A stretch of 64,000 nt of DNA from Sclerotiophoma versabilis. Lineage: Eukaryota > Ascomycota > Dothideomycetes > Pleosporales > Didymellaceae. Shown here piece after piece: positions 54,850 to 64,000 of the stretch. The stretch is taken from positions 1,116,001-1,180,000 of the forward strand of contig JAAROD010000049.1 in assembly GCA_012274445.1 (NCBI GenBank), in the 5' to 3' direction. A program made the translations under genes and the position numbers. The notes under the pieces were generated by a model. The model worked only from the letters and a program-made list of their open reading frames with translations, ran no database searches and was not told the DNA's origin. Within the stretch, counting starts at the first letter, position 1; every line of letters starts with the position of its first letter.

Positions 54850-55819
54850 GATTCTGGTGGTATCTCGGCGTGCTTTCGAGCGTGCTCGGTGATTCACGCA
54901 ATGGAGTTGCTTTTGTAGTGTGTGAAGGCAAGACAAAGAACAGAACCTCTTACTTGCAGTACAAAGCGATCGATAAGTTGAAGACAAACGTCAAAGAACC
55001 CAACTAACAGCAGCTGACATCAATCTATATGCACACTCACCGTCCATGCGGCCCATACGCATTCCAAGCTTGCTTCGTACTTCCATTCTTATCCTCGCAT
55101 TCACGTCACCAAAGCCAGGGTTACAAGCAGCACGTACATCACCTATCGAATCAGTCAACACCCAACAGGAATCAGGCACTTCCAACCAGCCTCAAGATCG
55201 CCGAATATTCGCGTTTGTATTGGATGAAACCGCATCAATGCACACACCGACCACGTTGACGTGTAGGGCGCTTTGACGCGCACTACGTCACTTGGCGCAG
55301 GGCTCCCAGCCTGTTGTTAAGGGTCTGAGCAGGACATGTTTTGCCGAGCATAACCGAAAACGGATGGGATTGGCTGTCAAAGGATTAACGAGCACTCGCA
55401 GACGCGCGACTGTGCCACAGAGGAAGATCGATTGCACAGCCGCCTGAGGTACGAATTGAGGTGCGTGGGAGTGGGTACGCGACCCCTGTGGGACCTGAAA
55501 TGAAAATAGAAACTGTTAATTGTGGCATCTCAAAGGTCTCTACAGGTGGTTGTTGTGTCGTGTTTTAGCATGGGATCTCACAACAAAGCATTCACTGAAA
55601 GTGCGAAGGAAAAGAACGGCCTTGAACGTACACAAGGTGTGTGTACGTGAGTCTATTGTTCCTAGCCTTCGTCTAGTCGTAAGGTCTCGTCTATCATAAG
55701 TGACTATAACGCATAATCATCGTAAGGGGGCATCCTGTGCCTCATATGCTTTTGAGTGGTGTCGTAAAGATATGTGGTGTGAGTGTGGTGTGCACTTATA
55801 GTGCGTGTTGCGCCAGTTA
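54850..55819. other. Intergenic region
   Basis: About 1.0 kb upstream of the SUR7-like gene and downstream of the next minus-strand gene. It contains TACGTCA at 55284-55290. No gene seen. Confidence 0.4.
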
Positions 55820-56662
55820 TTACGACGGCGTCTTCTTCGTCTTGCTTGAAGCACCGAGAGAAGGTGACTTCGACTTGGTGCCAACTGCGTCCGTAAAGGG
55901 CGAGTATGGTGTAGCGACTGAATGTGGCGGGGCACGGTGTCCGTTTGCTAGCTTCGGGGGTTCGCTGGACCCTGGCCACTTCTTTTGCTCTTCATGCATC
56001 TTGTTGAGAGGCTCTCCAACGATGTGGTATTTCGCCCACTCAATGGGCGGGCATCGAACTACGTTTTGTGGTTGCGGTATCGCAGGAAACCTGGGTGCTG
56101 TTCTGGAGTCTACGTTCGCAGAGTCTTTGCGCCCAGCTCCAGACTGCTGGCCGGCGGTAGTGTCTTCGCCGTTGGTCTGGGTTGCGTCTGCAAGACCAGC
56201 CAGGGTGGGGGTGAGGACATCGTTGTGTGCTCGTGCTGCCTGTGCGCGCTGCTCTTGCAGCGAGCGCATGAAGCTTTCCGGGTCTTGGATTGCCGCATGC
56301 TTGAGTTCTTCCAGCGCTTTAAGGTCTCGCTTGCTCTTCTCTCGCTGTATCTGCAAAAGCGATATTGCAGACCGTAGCGCTATGGCGTCTGGGTTCTCGC
56401 TCTCTGAGATAGGCACCGAGGGAGGTTGCTGTCTGAAGGCCGTGGGTGCAGGCGCAGGTCGTGGTGGGGGTTCGTGGCGGGGCCGGGAGTCGGAGCGCTC
56501 TATGGGAGCTAGCTGGGCGACAGTAGCGGTGGGTGTGATGGGTGAAACAGGCGGGCGGTCTGATGTGGGCGACTCTGAGCGTTTCTGCGAGGCCCCAGAG
56601 GTCGGCGAGGCGTCGCTCGAAGAAGCCGGCCGCAGATCTGTGTTGACCAGCAGCGCAGGCAT
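55820..56662 (-). CDS. Unrecognised protein with a conserved-looking helix and C-terminal block
   Basis: Intronless, 280 residues from ATG 56662. The first 85 residues are Ser/Pro-rich. Residues about 88-135 form a predicted charged helix (AIALRSAISLLQIQREKSKR, DLKALEELKHAAIQDPESFM) that could be a coiled coil. After a disordered spacer comes a distinctive block: PRFPAIPQPQNVVRCPPIEW, AKYHIVGEPLNKMHEEQKKW, then a Pro/Ser-rich end with a basic KSKSPSLGASSKTKK tail. The block reads like a peptide that docks in a complex. I cannot name the family; a nuclear role would fit the basic tail but is inference. It diverges from the gene at 57959. Confidence 0.72.
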   Translation of the reverse strand: MPALLVNTDLRPASSSDASPTSGASQKRSESPTSDRPPVSPITPTATVAQLAPIERSDSRPRHEPPPRPAPAPTAFRQQPPSVPISESENPDAIALRSAISLLQIQREKSKRDLKALEELKHAAIQDPESFMRSLQEQRAQAARAHNDVLTPTLAGLADATQTNGEDTTAGQQSGAGRKDSANVDSRTAPRFPAIPQPQNVVRCPPIEWAKYHIVGEPLNKMHEEQKKWPGSSEPPKLANGHRAPPHSVATPYSPFTDAVGTKSKSPSLGASSKTKKTPS

Positions 56663-57958
56663 GGCAGCTGAGGGTGAGGACGTCTCGAGGCGCGAGGTCC
56701 GAGAGTCGCGGCGATTAGCGAGCGCCGCAGTTACTCTCGGCGGGGCGCTGGTGGCGGCGATGCGGCGCTGCTCAGATATGCGCCTCGGCTGTGTCTGCCA
56801 TGTTCGAGAGCGGGTGCGTGGATGAGGTGCTACGGCGAGGAAGTCGCAGTGCCTGCACTCCGTCCGTTCGTTGGGAATGGGGTTGTGGGGGCGGCGGGAA
56901 AAAGAAAGTCAGTTGTGGCTTGGGCCGGGACTGCGGAGGGCTCGGAACAAATTGACCTCGCTGCCTTGTCTACATAGTACGGTGTACAGTCCCGTCGATC
57001 TGGCTGCGATGGCAATCGATAGGCTGCTGACTACGCCCTGGACGGTCGCACATTCGCGCCTGCGGCCGCGTGTGTTCTTCACGACTGCCTGTTCTGGAGA
57101 CGCATCATCGATGCCACGGCTCGGACAGCGGCTCCGTCACATGTCGTTCTTGTGCACGCCGCTGGCGAGCGAGCCGTAGTCCCACACAGTGGTCAGACGT
57201 GCTTTCGAGCATAACGCCCTCACGTGGAGTACGCATCTGGTCGACACACGCCAGTTCTGGCAGAGAACGACAAGACTACTGCAGGTGGAGGAACCTTAAG
57301 GCACGCAACGGCCAGTTCAGGCCATCTCGACGCTCTTTTTGGTACGCTTGACTCAACTCTATCACGCGCTTCGTGCGCAATGCCATGCCGCTGTTAAATG
57401 TGCCTTCTGGACGCTGTGGACCAGGCCGAGCCAGCATGGAAGAAGCTGGCACTTGCTGGTCTTCAGCAAGCATCCAGCCGCGGGTGGGCAGCCACAGCAG
57501 TCTTTTGGTGAGAGCGCCCGTGTCTTGTCGCCAATCATTGTTGCCGGTTGGCCATTGCCGCGTGCCAGAATGCTGACTCTGCTCGCTGTGGATGAGCGCT
57601 CGCTTGTCTGCAGTAGCGCAAAGGTACCAGATGTGGACCACTCTCGCGTGTGAGTCGCTCTTGCTTTTGGGACGGACTGTCCGTCATCTGCACTTTCCAC
57701 GTGCGGCACCAGCGAGCATCGTATTTACCCTCCTGCTCCCCCGTCTTTCCAACGTCTGCTGCTGCCCGCGCGAATGCTCCCTCCCTTGCGCCGCCGACCT
57801 CGACACCTCAGCTAGCCGCTTTATCGGGCTGCCCGCAATGTGCTGTAGCCTTGCTACTATCTGCCAATCGATTGCGACTCTGCCACGCACTGATCCTCAT
57901 TGCTAAACCCTAATCGTCTCCCCGACCGAGATCATCGCCGCCGTTGCTGCATCGAGTC
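56663..57958. other. Long divergent intergenic region
   Basis: About 1.3 kb between two divergent genes. Overlapping short open frames on both strands near 57.3-57.9 kb do not read as conserved protein. The last 250 bases are C/T-rich (CTCCCCCG, CTCCCTCC), which fits a fungal promoter and leader. Confidence 0.4.
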
Positions 57959-59638
57959 ATGGCGTCTGGTACTGACTTAGCAGCGCAATCCCCACCGGCT
58001 GGGCCACGCATACCGAAGCTCAGATACAGGAACCCACTGCCACCAGGTCAAATCTCGCTTTCGTCGCAGATTTCTCCTCAGGAAGCCATCTCACCACCAC
58101 TGCAGAGACAAATTTCGGCCACAGGTTCAGACGTGCCTTCTTCACCCTACCGACCGTCTTTCGAGACCACTGCAAGCACCACGTCGTCCAGCCTGGCTTC
58201 TACACTGTCTAGCAACTCGAGTTCCAATGACTCCAAAGCATCGAAGAAGAAGAAAAGGAGCAATTCTGTCTTTGCCCTCTTGTCACTAAAGGAGCCCTCT
58301 CAAGTTGCTCTTGAGCAGTTCGCCGAACAGCAACGCAAGCAAGGCAATGGAAAGGGCACGGTCTCACCTTCAAGCTCTTCCATCAAGACCAGTGGCACGT
58401 TCGCAAGCAAGAAGCTGCCACGCAATGTTCCCAAAGTCAACTCAAAGTGGGATGGCATCCCAGATGCGGTCAAGAAGCGACAATCTGCAGCAACCACGTC
58501 CACAAGGACAAGCAGGGACACGAGACGACCGTCAGGATCCTCATTCGGGTCAAAAGCCTCGCAATTCTCTGCTATGCCATGGAATACCTCGGAATTCTCA
58601 GTCACGTCGAACGAATCTCGGGGCCCACCCAACTCGATCATCTCTGTGCCCTCTGGTGTCAATGCCGATACCTATCACAACGGGCACTACGTTCCCTCGT
58701 CGCCAGCCGAGGGCTCGCTGCTTGAGCCGTCTTGTTATTTTCCCCAGGAGCCGATGGCATCCGGTGCCTTGCCAATAGAGTATTCAACAAGTTCCAATGA
58801 GGCCGGGCCTGGTCCTCTGCCCAAGGGTTCACACCCGACAACTGATCTCGGTACCATAGCGGACAAACCTGCAAGCTTGAGATCGGCATCGCCTGCATCA
58901 TCGACCGACTCAGTCGATACCATCGTTCGGGCTGAGGCCGATGCAATCTTCAAGAAGATGAATGATCGACCCCAACAGCAGAGTTTCTGGGGTGGAAGTG
59001 CACCAGCAGTACATACACCTACTGGGTCTGAGTCGAGCGTGCCCGAGTCCCATGACTTTTTGTTCAAGGCATCGACCAGCATACCGTCGCAGAAGAATGA
59101 CTCCCCTATGGCGTCTCCACCTGTTCCCCATATGGCGCCGGCCATTCGTCATGCAGAACCATCAGTGCACTACGTCCCATCGACTGTGCACAACAACCCA
59201 CCACTTGTCCCTCACTACTCCCCCTCTCGGCCAGTACAAAACTTCAGTCGACCTATGGCGCCTACCGCACCTACCAAGCCTACCAACTTCTTTCAGCCCA
59301 TACCCCCGCCCTCTGTGGCGCCCTCATCCCTACGGTCAAGAGCCATGAGCTCTGGTCTACCGACTCTGTACGAGAACTCTATCGCCAGTACTGAGTCCCT
59401 AGAAACAATTCGGGACGACAGCGACGCGCGATCGATTGCACCATCCTTCACGCCGTCCTCAATAGCGCCATCTGAACTATCGGAGCACTGGCACCAATCC
59501 TCCCGTGACCGACTTGGTCTTGGCGGGCATATGCGCAAGAGTGATGTGCTGCCATGGAAGACAATGGAGGACACTCCAGGTAAGCCCAAGAGCAGAAATC
59601 GTTTCTCTTTGTTGATGAAGGGCGCATTACGGTCATAA
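57959..59638 (+). CDS. Unrecognised Ser/Pro-rich protein with a conserved-looking C-terminus
   Basis: Open frame of 559 residues from ATG 57959. No domain was recognised. Short non-random patches: RIPKLRYRNPLPPGQISL near the start, SKKKKRSNSVFALLSLKEPS with QVALEQFAEQQRKQG near 90-130, VPKVNSKWDGIPDAVKKR, VRAEADAIFKKMND and the C-terminal GKPKSRNRFSLLMKGAL. Most of the rest is Ser/Pro-rich and likely disordered. A second possible ending exists: donor CCAG|GTAAGC at 59580, a TGACTAAC branch site and acceptor AATAG at 59685 would replace the last 20 residues by about ten others. Probably a scaffold or signalling-related protein, but nothing decides this. Confidence 0.72.
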   Translation: MASGTDLAAQSPPAGPRIPKLRYRNPLPPGQISLSSQISPQEAISPPLQRQISATGSDVPSSPYRPSFETTASTTSSSLASTLSSNSSSNDSKASKKKKRSNSVFALLSLKEPSQVALEQFAEQQRKQGNGKGTVSPSSSSIKTSGTFASKKLPRNVPKVNSKWDGIPDAVKKRQSAATTSTRTSRDTRRPSGSSFGSKASQFSAMPWNTSEFSVTSNESRGPPNSIISVPSGVNADTYHNGHYVPSSPAEGSLLEPSCYFPQEPMASGALPIEYSTSSNEAGPGPLPKGSHPTTDLGTIADKPASLRSASPASSTDSVDTIVRAEADAIFKKMNDRPQQQSFWGGSAPAVHTPTGSESSVPESHDFLFKASTSIPSQKNDSPMASPPVPHMAPAIRHAEPSVHYVPSTVHNNPPLVPHYSPSRPVQNFSRPMAPTAPTKPTNFFQPIPPPSVAPSSLRSRAMSSGLPTLYENSIASTESLETIRDDSDARSIAPSFTPSSIAPSELSEHWHQSSRDRLGLGGHMRKSDVLPWKTMEDTPGKPKSRNRFSLLMKGALRS

Positions 59639-61087
59639 GGTTCCCCTGGTGGTCGAACTGTGACTAACACTCTGTGCATAATAGCTTGCGACAGCCAGCA
59701 ACCATCATAGTCTGCCATCTTTGTATTTTGTTCAGCGTTTAGCGTTCAGCGTCAGCATATTCTCTCGAGCGACGGTCACCGCCGTTCACGTATAGATACC
59801 CCAGTCACATGTCCAACATATCGGATTCACTCGCGTCCTTACAACTACGGTTCTCGAAAATCGCAGAAACACTTCAGTGCAGCATCATGTCATCGAACAT
59901 ACCACTAGCGACACATTGTGAGTAATGCTTATCAACGATTCAAATCAGAGGATAGGTAGTCAATCGCCGTCTACATGTACGCTAGACTTACTGGCGGCGC
60001 AACAATTACGCGCCGTCCACCAACAGTAACGTACCAATATCCACTATGTTTAATCTCCGCCAAACCTCCCCTTTCTATTTGTCTACAGGATTCACCCCGC
60101 ATCGATGCAGGTGCATGCCCAAAATCGCCTAGGATCGAAAAGCCCGCGCTGAACCTTATTCCTGTTGACACGCAAACCCTTTCTGAAGTAGGTCTTTGGC
60201 AAGTGCAGTCTCGCTCCGGTTATGCAGACAGAAAATCTTCGCGTCTTCCATACTAGCCTGTGATTCCTCTAGTTGTGGCCGAATAAGCACTTGCCTACTG
60301 CCTAACTGGCTGGGAGAGGGTATCCAATCATTTGTCTTCTTTTGCGAAATTGAGTGCGGATTGTGGATGGTAGGTTCTCAATGCTCCATGCGTGATGACT
60401 GGAGCGCTCAACCGCACTTCTCTGGTTGCCTAAGCATTGAGAATTGATCGCGATCATTTAATCTGCTCACAAGATTGTACACGCCCGTGACTTGCCTTCT
60501 GACCCTGAAGTGTGGCGATCAAATAGCGTGCTCCATCTGTGTCAGGGTCTGGCGTGCCGGATCACATCAACTACTCGCGTCGGACCGCTGCTTTGTACAT
60601 CTGTGTGAAACGCACCGCTGGCGAGTACCTCCAGGGTCCGATTTGAAGGTTTCGCGAGCAGATTTCTTGGTACAGTGGATATTAGCGTCTTTTTGCTTCA
60701 CTATGCTCGGACAAGTTTTGTGATTGTGACGCATGCTTTCGAGAAGCAGGAAAAGCCGAGTCGAGTGCACGGCGCACTTTTCGTGAGACGCGGCGGGACT
60801 TTTCCTACATAGCTCTACACGCACTACGTCTAGAAGAGCAAAGTGTATATTTACCTAATAAAGTATAAAAGCAATAGAATTCTGCGCACGTGCCTTGGCT
60901 TTTTATCATTGCAAAGACTAGACTATACGGATTTAGGCCGCGTATGGTTATGCATTTCTCTAACCATTATAGCATATTGATTTAAGGGTTTATTGCTGTG
61001 TTTCTAGACCTAAAGGTTTCCTGTGTATTTTGCATCACATCATGTATTATGTTTGATCTCTTGCTTGCCAATTGTGTTCTCAAAGGT
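59639..61087. other. Convergent gene-free stretch
   Basis: About 1.45 kb between two converging genes. The part 60840-61080 is AT-rich (TAATAAAG, TTATAGCATATTG). No coding region, tRNA-like arm or terminal repeat was recognised. Confidence 0.4.
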
Positions 61088-63508
61088 TCATTGTGCCAGC
61101 CGATTCAACCTCTTAGCGATCATCTGCCACGCCCGCTGAGCCACAGCATCGTCCAGGGTATATAACCACTGGCAGATTTTCCTTAAGGATTGTGTCTCAG
61201 ACATACTGTTCTGCGGTGTTGCGTGGGTGGCATGGGACCAGGACATGCGGAGCAGAAATATCGAGGCCGCTTGCATTAAGTGATGGACGATACACCACCA
61301 AGGTCCCATGCTATATATGAAGGGCGCATTGGGCTCGTCTGGTAAAAAATCGACAATTGCCTGCGCAGCCTTCATGCAGATAGTGTCCATGCGCCCAGCA
61401 AAGCTCGTATGATGCGTTTCCATCGGAGAACGACCCTGTACTTGTACGCTGAAGCACGGTCGTGCAAGAACCATTCTTACGCTGCATAGCTGGAAGCTGA
61501 GGAGCATGCGTTCACGAGCGAACTCTGAGCTCATAGCGGTGATTGGCCTTTGGAAATCAAGCTCTTTGGGCAACGACATCATCCATTGGTCGAGACGGTG
61601 AAGCAGCTGGGTCGTAATCTGTTGTATCTCTTCAGATGATCTGGCGGCGGCTGCTGCAGAATAAAGTGACGAATTTGTATCCTGTGCAAGAATACGAAGC
61701 TCACTGGTCGCTCTGAAATATGATCCAGAGATGGTCTCTGTGAAGCTGGGGCCAACGGCTGCGCGCAGTGTCCCACTGAGATGAATGGGATAACCGTGGT
61801 TTGGAAGTACGGAACTCGCATCTTCCTTGTGCAGTTGGTTCACGTTCTCCAGCTCTTCGACCATCCACTCCTCTGCTCCAGGAAAGGGTAGTGGAGCTGA
61901 GCATTGCCAATCGACGATCATACTAGGACGACCAGTCAAGGTACTGAGCAAGCTTTCGAGCGAGTATAGACTCCACCATATGCGCAGCAATCTTTCTTTC
62001 TTCCTCGGCCTGGCAGAAGGATCCTCATTGCGAAGGTGGAGACCCAGCGCATAAGCTGAGCGGAGAGCTGTACCGATGATGATCCAAGCTCTTTAGTTGT
62101 TAGCACATATCAAGTAACTCAGTGGCTTGCGAGAGTGTCATCTTACCGATTCACCTGTCCAACACACGTGTAGAAGAGCGCAAGAAGTGCAAGCCCCTGG
62201 GTCTCAGCCACGTCGGCAAGGCCTGTCGCAAGGCTACTGGCAACATAAGACGTCTCGGCTCTTGCCTGGTACACACGATAGTCGCGTTCATTTGTATGCC
62301 CCGGAGCTTTGATTAGAAACAGGTGCCTAGCGCTAATGGCAAACACAAGGTTAAGATTTGCCTGCCACTTCGGACTCAGGCGCGGGGGGTTTCCTTTTTG
62401 GAGTGCTGTGTAATAGTGGTGGAGTTGGGTTTCAAAGTTCCTGCGAGACATAATGGGAAACGAGTCGTGTACTGTGTCCATGTAGCAAGAGACGAGTTTC
62501 TCGGCAATTACTAGTGGCGGCAGCTCGTGAGGATTGAGAAATGAGTCTACAGTACTAACGCTTTCGTGATTCGTCCAAAAGTAGAAGGAGCTGGTTGGCT
62601 CCTTGTATGACGCGTATGGATGTAGCTGCCAAGTCGGATTTGTCTCGTCTGCTCGCTGAAGCTGGATCGCCGCAACCAGTTGTAGCCACCGCACTTCTGA
62701 ACTCATGCCAATGAATCCGACTGCGCGCACCTGGCCATCTGCGTGTAAATTGTCGTCGAGAGAATTCAGCCGTTTTGTACCGGGATCGACTGTATGGTGT
62801 GTGATCTCGAAGTCATTGTCTGCAGGGGAGTCATAGGCATCGTTGTCGGATACAGGAGTTGGTATCACATCATGACTCTTTGGCTTCTCGTCTTCGATCT
62901 ATGCCAATGTGAGTTACTCGGGTTTGGCCAAGAATGTTTTCCGTCATGCAGGAACGCGTACAGTTTCTAAGAGCTCGGTGATTGCGACGTTATCTCTGGC
63001 GGTCGCATAAGATCTCATTGTCTTCAGGAGGCTGACCATCTGTTGGCATCTCTCCGTAGCACTGAATTCGTCAGTTTCAATGCATTTTGCCTCGGATCAA
63101 ATTTTACTTCCATTTTCAGCCTGTCTTTCTTGGCCACAATGTATACACAGTCTTGTTTTGTGGTCTGGCAACGCTCACAGCGTGGCCTGTCACCTGTGCA
63201 CTTTATCTTTTGGGACTGACACTAGATGCGATTGGATGATATCAGCTCTTCTGGTGTCCCTGGGATGAGTGCATTCCATCCAATAGGAGAGACGCAAGTC
63301 TCACTGAGATAAGTGGTAGTCAAGTAGAGGCAATTGCTATCCGCGACTGTTGGTGTTGGCTTACTGCAGTACACGCCCGCGAGACCCGATGTCTAGCTTT
63401 GGCAACGTTTCGACTCTCTTCAGAAGGCTGCATTCGCGAGATTGCGACCTTGCGCTTTCCGATGGCGCTCGTGTATAGATCATTCGGGAAACTCGATACT
63501 GCTGACAT
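61088..63508 (-). CDS. Zn2Cys6 fungal-specific transcription factor
   Basis: Five exons were assembled: 63508-63365, 63221-63108, 63051-62962, 62898-62147 and 62090-61088, giving 700 residues. The zinc cluster spans exons 1-2, ACTACQSQKIKC then TGDRPRCERCQTTKQDC, an exact C-x2-C-x6-C-x6-C-x2-C-x6-C. It is followed by a helix (RCQQMVSLLKTMRSYATARD) and a linker. The fungal_trans regulatory domain runs from about residue 200: LVSCYMDTVHDSFPIMSRRN, FAISARHLFLIKA, GLALLALFYTCVGQVNRAW, GTALRSAYALGLHLRNE, RLLRIWWSLYSLESLLSTLT and GRPSMIVD. The junction of exons 2 and 3 is the weakest: the 56-base intron used (GAA|GTAAAA..CGGAG|AGA) keeps frame but may drop three residues. The bound DNA and target genes are unknown. 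Confidence 0.88.
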
Positions 63509-64000
63509 TTTAAGCGATAATGTAAAGCTGGGAACACCTTAATTTCGTGTCGGTTGTGGGCATGAAGGGCTGAAATACCGAGCCAAGCAGCGGCCCTTCG
63601 AGGCGATAGGACTGGCTGAGCCTGACAGTCATGTACGCTGTGCGACATCAAGCTCCACTCACCCCGCTTCTGTACACTGTTACCCATGCGAGCGTTGTTC
63701 TGACTGGACGTAGAAGTGATGCGTACTAATGGGCGGTGGAGTCGCACCCAATAAAGAAGCTCGTTTCGATGTCGTGAGAAGTATATATGCATGTGAGCGC
63801 GTCATAATCCTTCACTGAATCTGACTGATTGCGTTCCCGCTCTCTTCCACTCTTTGCATTTTGCGCGATATGCTCATCTTCGACCCTGCTAGAGCCAGTA
63901 TCTCGCGGATCTGGAAGCCTTGGATATCCTTCCGGTCGCAAGTCAATCCACACAACATCTGGACGTCAAGGTTTTTGGGGTACATATCGACTCACAGGCT
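63509..64000. other. Right edge of the window
   Basis: About 0.5 kb upstream of the transcription factor. On the minus strand 63953-63820 reads as a hydrophilic segment (MWIDLRPEGYPRLPDPRDT) that could be the end of a gene entering from the right, but another frame is equally open and no call is made. Confidence 0.3.

Noticed and set aside
55737..56825. Plus-strand open frame of about 360 codons antisense to the 55820-56662 gene
   Set aside because: Rich in Cys, Ser and Arg without any recognisable motif; the minus-strand reading has a better protein-like pattern with a helix and a conserved-looking block.
1..64000. tRNA, 5S rRNA, CRISPR arrays, complete transposons
   Set aside because: I looked for B-box-like GGTTCGANTCC patterns, 5S-like blocks, regularly spaced repeats and transposase or reverse-transcriptase motifs and found none convincing; a covariance-model scan was not possible.

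Overview
This is a gene-dense window of a filamentous ascomycete nuclear genome. Most genes carry 1-4 short introns of about 45-60 bases with GT..AG ends and CTAAC/CTGAC-like branch sites. The content is typically fungal: a Zn2Cys6 regulator, a Rhodopsin-domain membrane protein, a Kre9-like GPI protein and a SUR7-like protein. The overall gene style suggests a Dothideomycete; this is inference, since no marker gene was compared. Exon borders below were worked out by hand from splice signals and reading frame, and each set sums to an intact frame unless stated.

Left part (0-11 kb): a ChaC-type gamma-glutamylcyclotransferase and the ubiquinone hydroxylase COQ6 on the minus strand, a large unrecognised basic protein, a small Cys-rich GPI-anchored protein (DUF7707-like), the PX protein YPT35 and the chromatin factor SAS4. 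A 2.3 kb AT-richer gene-free stretch follows.

Metabolic stretch (13-22.5 kb): a cytochrome P450 of the trichodiene-oxygenase-like kind, a Rhodopsin-domain protein, a small frame-broken ORF, a SAP-like protein, an EthD-domain protein and an acyl-CoA/4-coumarate-CoA ligase-like enzyme ending in a PTS1-like tripeptide. This could be a small catabolic or secondary-metabolism neighbourhood, but no backbone synthase is present.

Core stretch (22.8-36 kb): the CCR4-NOT factor CAF120, the TFIID subunit TAF2, an exon-like coding island of unknown family and a SET-MYND protein.

Then comes a striking locus at 36.6-37.7 kb: two related first exons, each with its own ATG and same-phase donor, sit upstream of a single second exon. 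A Kre9-like Ser-rich GPI protein, a long poorly coding gap and a second Ser-rich GPI-type protein follow.

Right part (44-64 kb): cytoplasmic dynein intermediate chain and ATP synthase subunit e (divergent, each side of the latter carrying an 18-bp repeat array), the mitochondrial/peroxisomal fission dynamin DNM1, an isochorismatase-fold hydrolase, a secreted PEBP protein, a SUR7/PalI membrane protein, two unrecognised Ser/Pro-rich proteins and a Zn2Cys6 transcription factor. No tRNA, rRNA, intact transposon or CRISPR array was recognised.
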